This document shows, in pieces, positions 9,287 to 19,200 of a DNA stretch of 64,000 nt; position 1 is the stretch's first letter; each line of letters opens with the position of its first letter. Origin of the DNA: Streptomyces sp. SID12488. GTDB taxonomy: Bacteria > Actinomycetota > Actinomycetes > Streptomycetales > Streptomycetaceae. Location: positions 62,001-126,000 of the forward strand of contig NZ_JAAGLT010000024.1 of assembly GCF_010548275.1 (NCBI RefSeq). The letters are read 5' to 3'. Under the pieces are notes generated by a model, which made no database searches, was not told where the DNA came from, and worked only from the letters and a program-made list of their open reading frames with translations. The position numbers and the translations under genes were made by a program.

Positions 9287-9699
9287 TTTCCCACCCCCGT
9301 TGCCAGTACCGCGTCGACGAATTCCCTCGGCGGCTGGTATGCGTGGTCCGCCACGTAGTGCACGACCAGCGCCGGGGCGGCGTACACACGGCCTTCGCCG
9401 CCCCGCACATGGACCTCTCCGCTGCCGATGAACACATCGCGGAACCTGACGTTCTTCCGCGCTTCCTGGAAGGTCGGGCAGAAGTCGCAGAAGTGCATGC
9501 CCCGGTAGACGTTCACCGTGTCCTTCGCCAACTCCAGCAGGTCTTCCAGGAATCTCTCGGGGACGTCGCCCTGCGGGAACTCGTGCCCGTCGGCGAGCCA
9601 CCCCACGTTCAGCAGGGAAGTGCCAGAGCCCACGCCCTCAGCCGTCTCGTCCGCGTCGTCCGAGTACTCGTACGGGCTGAGGTCCTTGTAGTACGCCAT
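9283..9699 (-). CDS. DUF7919-like small protein, candidate immunity protein
   Basis: 138 residues starting at ATG 9699 (MAYYKDLSPYEY), three bases after the stop of the RHS gene. The opening YYKDLSPYEY, the VGWLADGHEFPQGDVPE segment, a CDFC pair and the HYVADHAYQPPREFVDA ending resemble small Streptomyces proteins I associate with DUF7919, often found beside RHS or other polymorphic toxins. The protein is acidic and has no export signal, as expected for a cytoplasmic immunity protein. The family name is recalled rather than searched. It overlaps the next gene by ATGA. Confidence 0.7.
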   Translation of the reverse strand: MAYYKDLSPYEYSDDADETAEGVGSGTSLLNVGWLADGHEFPQGDVPERFLEDLLELAKDTVNVYRGMHFCDFCPTFQEARKNVRFRDVFIGSGEVHVRGGEGRVYAAPALVVHYVADHAYQPPREFVDAVLATGVGK

Positions 9700-9702
9700 C
9701 GC

Positions 9703-12700
9703 TCACCTCCTGGGGTTCATGTGCTCGCGGCAGATCACAACGTGGCACGCGCCCATGTTCGGTTCCAGGATGTCACTCAGTTTGGTCGGCTCCGACACGC
9801 TGATCGACCTGCTGCTGATGTTCAGGTTGTCGGGGACATCGACGGTGTAGTCGGGAATGCTCCGCCCCGGCCCGAACGTCTCGGTGGGCGGAATGTTCGC
9901 ACCCGTTTCCACGGAGAAACCGATGGAGTCCTTGAGTTTCTTCCCGTCTTCGACGTAGAACTTCACCCACGTCCCGGTCGGCACCGTGGCGTCCCCGTCT
10001 CCGCGCACATAGTATCCGTGGCCCGCGATGACGGTTGAGTTGTCGGTACGCCCCTGCTGCGTGACGCTCTTGGCGTGCGGGGCGCCGACCCCCTTGCCGA
10101 CGCGCGGGCTCGCGCCCCGGGCGGTGTCCTCCGCCGCCGACCTACTGGCCTTGGCGCCGCCGGCCGCCGCGGACTCCTCCGCCGTACCCGTCTTCGTGCC
10201 CTCGGCCACGGCCGCGACCCCGGTTCCGGCGATGCCCGCCGCCCCGGCGATCACCGCCCCGCCCTCACCGATCACCCCGGCAGCCGCACCCGTCACAGCG
10301 GCCCCCAGGCCACCGATCTCGGCCCCCGCCGTGAATCCCTCGGCGCCCGCCACCAGGACGGCTCCGCACGCACCGGCGGTCGCCACCACGCAGGCGACCG
10401 CGCCGACCACCACCGCCGTGGCGACCACGGCCGCGATCACCGGGTGCCTCTGTACCTCGTGGTAGGCCTTCTTGGCGTAGCAGGAGAAGGACCAGCCGCA
10501 GCTGTGGTGCGAGGAACCACCGCCGCCACCGCCTCCGCTGTGCGAGGAAGAAGAGGACGCGGAGGAGGTCGTCGTCGTGGTCGTCGCAGGTGCGGGTGTG
10601 CTGCCGCAGTCGATGGCGCACGTGTTCATCGTCGGGTCGTTGTACCAGTCGTCCAGACCTGTCGGGTCGCTGCCCGAGATCGGGTTGTCCGCCGCGTACG
10701 TGTACCCGTCGATCTGCTGGGCGTCCGTCAACTCCAGGACCGGGTCGTCCGACACGAACCGGCCGGTCGTCGCGTCGTACTCCCTCGCCCCCAGATGCGT
10801 CAGACCCGTCACCGCGTCCTGCACACCGCTCACGAAGCCCTTGTCACCCAGCCATGAACTCGAACTCGGCTGCGCACCACGGGCGTTGCCGAACGGGTCG
10901 AGCCGCCGCCGCGTGATCGTCTGCGTCGTCGCGTCCACCGCAGTCTCGGCCGTGTCGTGCGCGTCCGTGACCTGCCACTGCAGGCTGCCCGTGCTCGTGC
11001 GCACCGCGATGGTCTGGCCCGCCCACTCGTAGTAGCGCGTGCCCGTGGTCGTCGTCGCGCCCTTGGCGAGGTGCACTTCGGTGTCGCCCAGGTACAGCGT
11101 CGTCCCGGAGTCGTCACGCGAGAGCAGCCGGTTGCCGTCCGCGTCGTAGAGGTAGGAGGCCGACGTCCCGTCCGCGTTGGTCACCTTGGCCAGGTGGCCC
11201 TCTACGTCCCAGTCCAGCGTCTGGGTCTTGCCGCCCAGGGTGCGGGTGTGGGTGTTGCCCGAGTGGTCGTACGTGTAGGAGTTCGTGGTCGTGGTGGAGC
11301 CCACGACCGTGCTCGACGACGTCAGCGTGTGCGCCTGTGTCGTGCCCTGGGGCGGGTAGACGAACGACGTTGTCGTGTCGGAACCGCCCGTCGTGGTCGC
11401 GTGATCGGTCTGCGTCTTGCGGTTGCCCAGGTCGTCGTACGCGTAGCTGTGCCAGTACGGCGCCGGGCCGCCGAGGACCGACGTGGACGCGGTGGCGGCG
11501 CAGCCGTCGGTCGCCGTCCAGGCCTCGGTGAGCCGGTCGTGGCCGTCGTATCGGTAGCACTGGACGTCGTCGGTTCCGTCGGCGTGCGTGGCGACCTTCG
11601 TCGGGTTGCCCGCGTCGTCGTAGGTGTACGACGTGTCCTGCACGGGCGCCGACTGGGCGTCGTCGGTGACCAGTTCACGCTGGAGGCGGCGGGTGCCGTC
11701 CTCGTAAGTGTTGGTGATCTGCAGCCACTTGGCGGTGTCCGAGGACGAAACCCCCAGCGTGAGCTGGCTGACGTCGCTCTGCTTCGAGTAGTTCGTGTTC
11801 TGTACGTAGCCGGTGGTCCCGCTCAGCGTCGTCGGCATGCTCAGGTCGTTGTAGCCGTACTCCAGCGACTCGGAAGCCAGACCGCCGGCCGCCGGGTCGG
11901 AGGTGACCTGGACGGTGCCGTCGAGGTTGTAGCCGGTCGTCGACGAGTACGTGCCCGCCAGCGCCTCTTCGCCCGTGACCGACGGGACGACCACCCGGGT
12001 CAGCGTCGGCCGGTACAGCGAGTCGTAGGCGCCGACCTGGGTGACGTACGCCGAGCCCGCACTGCCGCCGACGTACCGGATCGACGACGTCGGCTGCCCC
12101 TTGGCCACCGAGTCGAAGGTCCACTTGGCCAGTTCGTGCGCCGCGTCCTTCGTCGTGCCGTCGTACAGGTCGGTCTTGCGGCCGAGGATGTCGTAGGAGT
12201 AGCTGAGTGTCTTCTCGTCGGAGGTGCCGACCGCCGTCGTAGTGGAGGCGACCTGGTCCAGCTCGTTGTACGCCGTGCTCGTCGTGCCCGTGTCCGGGTC
12301 CACCGAGCTCGTCTTGCGGCCCATCAAATCGTAGCCGTACGACCACGTGTTGCCCGCGTCGTCGACGACCTCCTTGAGTTGGCCCTTCGGGTCGTACGTG
12401 TACTTGATCGACGTGTAGGAACCACTCGGCGTGCCGTTGTCGTACTGACGGGTCTCGACCGTGCGGCCGAGCGCGTCGGTCAGTGTCGTGGTCGCGATGC
12501 CGCCCTTGGGCGGGGTGACCGTGACACGGTCACCGCCGTACGCGGTGGCGGTCGTCCAGCGCTTGGCGCCCAGCGCGTAGAAGTCCTCCGCCGTAGGCCT
12601 GCCGACGCCGTCGTACGTCGTCAGCATCTGGGACGGGACAACCGAGGTGATGTTCGCCAGGGTCCCGGACGGGGAGGTCGTGTCCGTGTAGTCGGCGTCC

Positions 12701-15700
12701 GCCTCGACCGCCGTCCCCCGGCTGTCGTACTTGGTTTCGGCGATGACACGGCCGCCGCCCGGCGCCGGGGTCTGCGTCTGGCGCGGGCGCAGCAGCGCGT
12801 CATACAGGGCGTACGTCGTGTCGTACGTCGTGCCGTCGTTGTTGAGTTTGCCCGTGGAGACCACGGAGGCCGCCGAGTTGGAGATGGCGTAGGTGTAGAC
12901 GAGGCTCGCGCTCTGGCCCGAGGACTTGCTGCGGTTCGCCAGCCACAGGGACTTCAGCCGGCCGAGTCCGTCGTACGCGTAGTCCGTGCGCTTGCTGTTG
13001 GGGTCGACGACCGAGGTGGCGAGACCGCGCGCGGGGTCGAAGTTCGTCGTCGTCGAGTAGCTCTTGGCGTCCGTGGTGACCGTGCTGGTCAACGGGCCGC
13101 CCGTGGTCGGGGTGTACGTGGTCTTGCTGACCACGGTCTGGTCGGCGTCCTTGACGGAGTCGACGCGGCCCTGGGTGTCGTAGTGGCTCGTGGAGACCGT
13201 CTGGTAGACGGGGCTGCCGCCGCTGTACGACGACATGCGCTGTGTCGACGTCTCGTCGCCGAGGGTCGGGGCGGTGCCGTAGGACTGGCTGTCGTAGAGC
13301 GTGCGGACGTCGGAGACCACGTCGTCGGGGCGGGTCGGCGTCGCGGCGCAGGCCACGTCGACCGTCTCGACGCGCACCGGGAAGGCCATCAGCCAGTTGG
13401 TGGTGTTGTTCGCGATCGTGGTGCGGGTGCACTGCTCGTCGCCCGTGACGGCCGTGTCGCCCGCGTCGTCAACCGTCAGCGCGGCACCGGTCGTCGGGTC
13501 GTACGTCGTCGAGACCAGCGTGTTCCGCGTGCCGCTGGCGGACACGTCGGTACGGGTGTGCACGGCCGCCGGGCGGGTGAAGTACGCGCTGCGGGTGCCG
13601 TCCGTGGCCGTCTGGTGGATCCACTGGTCGGTGATGGTGCCGGACACCTCGGCGGAGCCGTTGTAGGTGACCGACTCCCGGACGCTGCCGGCCAGCGGGT
13701 TCGAGTCGGTGACCGAAGTCCCCGTGGAGTCCGTGACCTTGACACTGCGTGCGGTGCCGTCGGACTGCTTGTCGGCGTCCATGCCGCGGAAGTACGTCGC
13801 GACCGTCTTCGTCCGCGTCGACTGCGCGTCGCCCGTGGTCGTGGTGACACTCCCGTAACCACGCCACTGCGACCACGTCTTGCGCTTGGCGAGGGCGGTG
13901 ACGTTGTCGCTGTCGTAGTGCCAGGCCGGGGAACCGCCGTAGGTGTAGTCGGTCTCCTTCAGCGGGGAGCCGCCGGTCGGGTCCGACTCGGTGACCTGGG
14001 TGACGACGTACTTGTGGAACCAGTCCAGTTGGGGATCAGTCGTGAACGGCGGCTGCCAGTACGTCGGGAAGCAGCGCAGCGTGTCGGAGTCAGGGGCGCT
14101 CGGCATGGTCGTACCGGCGACGCACTGCGGGTCGGAGTAGTTGACGGTGAGGACCGAGCCCGTCTCCGAAGTGATAGTCCGTACACGCCACTTGACCAGC
14201 GCGGCGATGTCGTCGTGGGTCGTGTCCACCCGGTTGTACAGCTGCACACCCGCGAAGGTGACCGGCGGCATCGCCGTCGTCGAACCGTCCTTGCCCGTAC
14301 GGGTGATGGACTTCAGCCACAGTCCGGCCGAGGTGCCGTCGCCCGGGTCGGGGAAGGAGTGGGCCAGCGCCCAGGAGTCGACGTCCCGATAGGCAGGGGT
14401 GGCGAGACTCGCGTCCCACACGCTCGTGGTGATGCCCGTGAGCCGCTTGCGGGAGAAGAACGTCGGTCCGGTGGCGCTGCACACCTTGCCCGAGGCGCAG
14501 ATCTCGTCGAAGGGCACGTCGGGCCAGTGCGAGGACGTCGACGAGGTCAGTGAGGAGCAGTCCTCGGTGCTGGTGACGAGGCAGCGCTCGGCGGTGGTGA
14601 AGGAGACCTTCTCCGGGGCGGTGCCGAAGACGGTGGAGGAGGTGATGCCGTAGTCGATCCGGCTGAGGTAGCCGCCGCGGTCGTACACCGTGCCGTTGTC
14701 GGTCGTGGTGCCGTTCTTGGCGTAGTAGTTGCTCTCCTTGGTGTACCAGTACGACATGGCGTTGCCGTGCGGGTCGACGACGTAGTCCAGGTTCCAGCGC
14801 CAGGCCTGGGTGAGCGCACGGCCCGAGAACGACGTCCCCTGGTCGTAGCCCGGTTCACCCGAGTCGTCGCCGAACACCGGGGCGGTCCAGGTGGAGTTGG
14901 TGACCGCGTTGCCGGTGGCCCAGCCGGGCAGGCGGTTCTTGCCGAAGACGTACTGGGTGCCGTCCTGGGTGGTTACCGTCCAGAACTCGCCGTCGTTGTC
15001 GCCGTTCGTGGCACCTGTGGAGTGGGTGACGCGCTCTCCGTCGTCGGTTTTCGGGTGCCATGCGCCGGTCGAGGAATCCTTGATCAGGGGGCTGGACTTG
15101 CCGCCGAGGACAAGGGTGGCGTTGTCGTTCGCCCAGCACTCGTCGTTCTTGCCGGACTGTCCGTCGTCGTCGCAGGAGTCGTAGGACCGCTCGATGTACC
15201 CGGTGGTCAGGTCGAAGCCCTCACCGATCCAGGAGGGCTGGTTGTTCGTCGAGGGCAGCCGGCCGTCCACGCTCTGCGCGTCGTAGGTGAGCGAAAGGCT
15301 GGGCGAGGGGCCGCCGTTGGCCGGCGGCACCGACAGCGGGTACGACCAGGTGAAGTCGCCGCTGGAGCCTCCGGCGTTCCAGGAAGCGGACGGGTTGAGC
15401 GGGGTCGCCGCGTAGGAACCGGCACCGGACGTGGCACCGGTGGTCGCCGCCATGGCGGTGATGCCGGAGGCGGCCAGCGGGGCCGTGGCGGTGAGGGTCT
15501 GGGCCGACGTGTCGTTGGTCGTGGGCAGCGGGGTTGTCGTACGGCACTTCTTGAGCTTCGGGGTGGTCAGCGCACACGCGGGCAGGCGGACCAGTTGCAG
15601 CCTGGAGGCGTAGTCGCCGCCGTAGGCGTGCGCGAAACCCGAATAGTCCAGCGTGAGACGGGCCTTGGCGGCGGTCTTCTTGCCGTCGGCGCGGGTGAGG

Positions 15701-16149
15701 GAGAGGACTGCCCCGTGGATGCCGAGGGCGGTGGCCGTCTGATACGAGGCCGTTTTTACGGTGACTTTCGTGGGGGCCGCGCCCTTGCCGGGCGCGGTCA
15801 CCTTCATGGGGAGACTGCCGACCAGGGTCGACTTGGCAGTGTTCGCCACCACCGGGAGTGTCTTGGCCGAGGCTGTGGGCCAGCTCACCGGCCGGGAAAG
15901 GGTCTTTGCCGTACGCGCGGCGGCAGCCTTCGCTGGATCCTTCTTCGCGGCCGTCTTCGCCTTGAAGGCGACCGCCGTGCCGTTCTTGGCCGCCTTCGCC
16001 GCCACGGTGTGGTGCCCGTGCCGCTGGGTCGCCCACACCGCGGGCGCGGTGCCGAGGCCGGCGGCCACCACAGCGCTCGCCGTGGCCCCGACGACCCATA
16101 GCCGTATCCGCCGCAGCGGTACCCGCCGTTGGTGCCCTAGCCCGCCCAT
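9703..16149 (-). CDS. Secreted RHS/YD-repeat polymorphic toxin
   Basis: A 2148-residue RHS protein. ATG 16149 follows GGGGAG and begins a basic region plus hydrophobic segment (VVGATASAVVAAGLGTAPAVWA), an export signal. A SpvB/TcdB-like N-terminal half is followed by many YD repeats (YDGLGRLKSL, YDALGR-type units) and the RHS core near residues 1700-1832 (LGAREYDATTGRF, ending NPISGSDPTGL). The 316-residue variable tail has a low-complexity T/S/G linker, a hydrophobic alanine/glycine-rich stretch and a final domain of about 115 residues (STVIAGHGYYVRGDG, VPTGTWVKFYVEDG, TKLSDILEP, ACHVVICREH). The GHG motif and spacing resemble the Stv-type domain of polymorphic toxins; this is tentative. RHS shells encapsulate and deliver the tail. 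The next two genes are immunity candidates. Confidence 0.9.
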   Translation of the reverse strand: MGGLGHQRRVPLRRIRLWVVGATASAVVAAGLGTAPAVWATQRHGHHTVAAKAAKNGTAVAFKAKTAAKKDPAKAAAARTAKTLSRPVSWPTASAKTLPVVANTAKSTLVGSLPMKVTAPGKGAAPTKVTVKTASYQTATALGIHGAVLSLTRADGKKTAAKARLTLDYSGFAHAYGGDYASRLQLVRLPACALTTPKLKKCRTTTPLPTTNDTSAQTLTATAPLAASGITAMAATTGATSGAGSYAATPLNPSASWNAGGSSGDFTWSYPLSVPPANGGPSPSLSLTYDAQSVDGRLPSTNNQPSWIGEGFDLTTGYIERSYDSCDDDGQSGKNDECWANDNATLVLGGKSSPLIKDSSTGAWHPKTDDGERVTHSTGATNGDNDGEFWTVTTQDGTQYVFGKNRLPGWATGNAVTNSTWTAPVFGDDSGEPGYDQGTSFSGRALTQAWRWNLDYVVDPHGNAMSYWYTKESNYYAKNGTTTDNGTVYDRGGYLSRIDYGITSSTVFGTAPEKVSFTTAERCLVTSTEDCSSLTSSTSSHWPDVPFDEICASGKVCSATGPTFFSRKRLTGITTSVWDASLATPAYRDVDSWALAHSFPDPGDGTSAGLWLKSITRTGKDGSTTAMPPVTFAGVQLYNRVDTTHDDIAALVKWRVRTITSETGSVLTVNYSDPQCVAGTTMPSAPDSDTLRCFPTYWQPPFTTDPQLDWFHKYVVTQVTESDPTGGSPLKETDYTYGGSPAWHYDSDNVTALAKRKTWSQWRGYGSVTTTTGDAQSTRTKTVATYFRGMDADKQSDGTARSVKVTDSTGTSVTDSNPLAGSVRESVTYNGSAEVSGTITDQWIHQTATDGTRSAYFTRPAAVHTRTDVSASGTRNTLVSTTYDPTTGAALTVDDAGDTAVTGDEQCTRTTIANNTTNWLMAFPVRVETVDVACAATPTRPDDVVSDVRTLYDSQSYGTAPTLGDETSTQRMSSYSGGSPVYQTVSTSHYDTQGRVDSVKDADQTVVSKTTYTPTTGGPLTSTVTTDAKSYSTTTNFDPARGLATSVVDPNSKRTDYAYDGLGRLKSLWLANRSKSSGQSASLVYTYAISNSAASVVSTGKLNNDGTTYDTTYALYDALLRPRQTQTPAPGGGRVIAETKYDSRGTAVEADADYTDTTSPSGTLANITSVVPSQMLTTYDGVGRPTAEDFYALGAKRWTTATAYGGDRVTVTPPKGGIATTTLTDALGRTVETRQYDNGTPSGSYTSIKYTYDPKGQLKEVVDDAGNTWSYGYDLMGRKTSSVDPDTGTTSTAYNELDQVASTTTAVGTSDEKTLSYSYDILGRKTDLYDGTTKDAAHELAKWTFDSVAKGQPTSSIRYVGGSAGSAYVTQVGAYDSLYRPTLTRVVVPSVTGEEALAGTYSSTTGYNLDGTVQVTSDPAAGGLASESLEYGYNDLSMPTTLSGTTGYVQNTNYSKQSDVSQLTLGVSSSDTAKWLQITNTYEDGTRRLQRELVTDDAQSAPVQDTSYTYDDAGNPTKVATHADGTDDVQCYRYDGHDRLTEAWTATDGCAATASTSVLGGPAPYWHSYAYDDLGNRKTQTDHATTTGGSDTTTSFVYPPQGTTQAHTLTSSSTVVGSTTTTNSYTYDHSGNTHTRTLGGKTQTLDWDVEGHLAKVTNADGTSASYLYDADGNRLLSRDDSGTTLYLGDTEVHLAKGATTTTGTRYYEWAGQTIAVRTSTGSLQWQVTDAHDTAETAVDATTQTITRRRLDPFGNARGAQPSSSSWLGDKGFVSGVQDAVTGLTHLGAREYDATTGRFVSDDPVLELTDAQQIDGYTYAADNPISGSDPTGLDDWYNDPTMNTCAIDCGSTPAPATTTTTTSSASSSSSHSGGGGGGGSSHHSCGWSFSCYAKKAYHEVQRHPVIAAVVATAVVVGAVACVVATAGACGAVLVAGAEGFTAGAEIGGLGAAVTGAAAGVIGEGGAVIAGAAGIAGTGVAAVAEGTKTGTAEESAAAGGAKASRSAAEDTARGASPRVGKGVGAPHAKSVTQQGRTDNSTVIAGHGYYVRGDGDATVPTGTWVKFYVEDGKKLKDSIGFSVETGANIPPTETFGPGRSIPDYTVDVPDNLNISSRSISVSEPTKLSDILEPNMGACHVVICREHMNPRR

Positions 16150-16202
16150 GATCGAACTCCCCGTGTGTCGAAGGTTTTGAAAAGCCGTGCCGGCGCCGGC
16201 GT

Positions 16203-19200
16203 CTACAGGAGGATGGGCAGCTCGTTGACGTACATCTGGTTGATGTCGGTGTCGGACACCACACCCGTCCACACCCGTACGTCGTCCACGAGTCCGTCGG
16301 CGAAGTCGCTGTACGCGCCGTTGCTGATACGGCCGCGCCCGATGTTGAAGGTGCCGGTGGCCTGCCAGGGCGAGGTGAACACGATGCCGTCACCGGTGTC
16401 GGTGTCGGTGTCCGTGTCACCCTGCGCGCCCTGGCGAACTCCGTTGACGTACAGGAAGAGCTGGTGATGAGCACCGTCGTACACGCCGGTCAGCAGGGTC
16501 CAGGCACCCGGGTCGACCAGCTGGGCCGAGGCGATACTCGCTGGCGCGGTCACCACCGTGGCGCCGGTGCCGGCGACGTCCGCGGTGGTGCGGCCGAACA
16601 CCCACATGCCCTGCGCTGAGCCCGCCGCCTGGTCGAACCACAGGCCCCACGAGTCACGGACACCGCCGGACTGGGTGGCGATCCGCATGTGATGGCCCAC
16701 CGTGGTGTCGGACAGCGAGGCCGCGTCGAGCTTGGCCCAGGCCGCCACCGTGAAGTCGCCCTGGGAGTCGACAATCGGCCCGTTCGCGCTCGCGTTGCCG
16801 GTCGAAGTGCCGTTCAGGGAGAGGACGTTGCCCTTGCCACCGTCGGTGTCGGTGCTCCAGGTGGCGCCGCCCGCGACCGTGGCCGTGTGACCGTATCCGG
16901 AGGAGTCGGCGGCACTGGTGCCCGAGGTCTCCTCCAGCTTCCACTCGGCGGCGAGCTCCGGCTGTGCCTGCCCGGTGGACGCGTCGGTCATCGACTGGAG
17001 GTCGGCGATCTCGTCCTCCGACAGGATCCGGTTCCAGGCGGTCACCTCGTCGACCTGACCCGGGAAGTAGTCGCTGAACGCGCTGCCGTACTGCCCGCGG
17101 GCGATCTGGAGGCCGCCGGTGCCCTGCCAGGGCGTGGTGAAGGCGACCGGGTCACCCTGCGGTACGCCGTTGACGTACAGCTGGATGGTCTGTTCCTGCG
17201 CGTCGTACACCCCCATCACATGGGTCCAGACGCCGGCTTCGGGCGTGGTGGTGCCGATCGAGCGGACGATGGTCGGTGCCGCCACGTCCGTGGTGTACCG
17301 GTTGAAGATCCATGCGTTGTAGGAGGTCGAGTAGTAGATCGCGAACGCCGACCCGTTTGCCCCCGCCTGGGCGACGGCGACCGAGTTGTGGGAGGTGCCG
17401 GTCAGCCGGGCCCACGCCGAGATCGTGAAACTCTTGGTGGTGTCCAGGACCGAGGAGCCGGTCGCCGCGTACGACGAAGTCCCGTTGGCCTGGAGGGACT
17501 TGCCGAGCCGGGCGAGTGAGGACCAGCCGGCCGAACCGGCGAGGGTCGCCGCCCGCCCGCTGACCGAGTCGGTGGCCGTGGTGCCGGTGCCCTCGTCCAG
17601 CGACCAGTGGGCGACCGGGCCCGCGCCCGGCGCGACCTTGAACGTGTACGTGTAGCTGAGCGAGCCGTTACCCGCCGCGTCCCAGGTCTGCACGGTCAGG
17701 GTGTTGACCCCACGCACGTCCGGCGCCAGGGACACCGCGTAGCTGGTGGTGGTGGCGGTGAAGGTCTTGGTCCGCACCGGGTTGTCGTTGAGCTGGTAGG
17801 TGTACTTGACCACGTCCGAGGCCCCGTTGGCCTTGAGCGTGAACGTCGCGGGGGCGCCCACACCACCGTAGGCCGTGCAGTCGTCCGGGCTGTCCGGGCT
17901 CGCGCACTCCTGGTACGTCGTCGAGTCCACGTCCGGCTGCACCGGCCTCGAGGAGTCGATCCGGAACCAGCACCCGCTGGTCCAGGCCGAGTACATGTAA
18001 CCGGTCGTGCCGTTGAAGGAGTACTTGTACTCGCTGCGGGCTCGGAACCAGTAAGTCTGCCCGTTCGTCAGCGCCGCCGGCGTCCAGGTGCCGGTCGTGC
18101 CGGAGGTCGTGTAGGCCGACGGGCTGCCCGAACCGGCCAGCGGGTCAGTGACATTGGGGTCGTACTTGTAGACCTGGAAGTTGGGCCGCAGTGTCGACTG
18201 TGAGCCGTCCGCCGACTTCGGCGCCGCGCCCAGCGTGGGTGTGGTGTCCCGGATCACGGCGGCGGTGGCACGGGTCGTCGCGCAGGCCAGGTTCGGGCTG
18301 GAGAGCTTCACCCCGGTCGGCGTGGACGGCTTGGACACGAACGTCACCGACAGGGTCGGCTTGGTGTCCGACGGCGAGGCGAACTGCTTCCAGGCGATCT
18401 CGTCACTCTCGTCGGAGGCCCGCAGCCCGAGCGTGGTGGTCGACGCGGACTGCCCGGCGGTGTAACTCACGGCACCGGTGGCGTCGAAGGAGACGTTGCC
18501 GCCCGGGCAGGAGGACGAGTAGCCCTTGGCGGTGGAAACCGAGTCGACCTGGGCGGACCAGGACGGCTGCGCATTCCATGTGGTGCCCGAGGAGATGGAC
18601 CCCGTACGCCACAGCTGCACTGCCTTGTCGGTGCAGTTGGCCGACCACACCTCAAGCGCGCTGAAGGTCGCCGAGAGGATCTTCTTGCCACCGAGGGTGT
18701 GCGTGTCGAACTGGTAGAGCGAGCGAGCCTTCTTGTTGTCCACCCACGCGTCGTAACCGACACCCAGCGCGTGCGAGGTCTTCCAGAACGACGTCGACGG
18801 TGAACTCGTCCACACCGTCGTCCACCCCGTCAGCGACGCACTGGTCGTCTGCGGGTCGAGGACCACCGGGTAGGTGGTGTCCGGGTTGTCGAGGAATGCC
18901 TTGTCCGGCTTCAGGGTCAGCGCGCTGTCGGAGGCGGTCACGTCCATGGCGGTCGCACGGGCGCCCGGGGCGGGCCCGTCGAGCGCGCCCTGGTCGGCGA
19001 CGGCCGTCCGAGCGGCAGCGGTTGTGACGTCGTAGGAGGCCTGGGAGACGGTGTGCGCGGTCGCGGCCGGGGCGATGGCCGCCGCCGAGGAGTCGTACAT
19101 CATCGCGGCGCCGGTGGTGAACACCGGCCGGCCGTCGGCGCCGACGAAGGCCGCGCCACCGGAGTGGGTGTCGTACACGGAGACACCGTCGACCGAGACC

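Noticed and set aside
10957..14553. A 1198-codon open frame on the plus strand opposite the intact RHS gene
   Set aside because: It is arginine/valine-rich shadow sequence from the high-GC YD-repeat gene, with no ribosome site or family. The same applies to the long opposite frames over RHS module 2 (22039-24162), the NLR gene (31643-34291), the SpoIIE gene (34460-36643), the sugar operon (37629-40682) and the L,D-transpeptidase (59098-61206).
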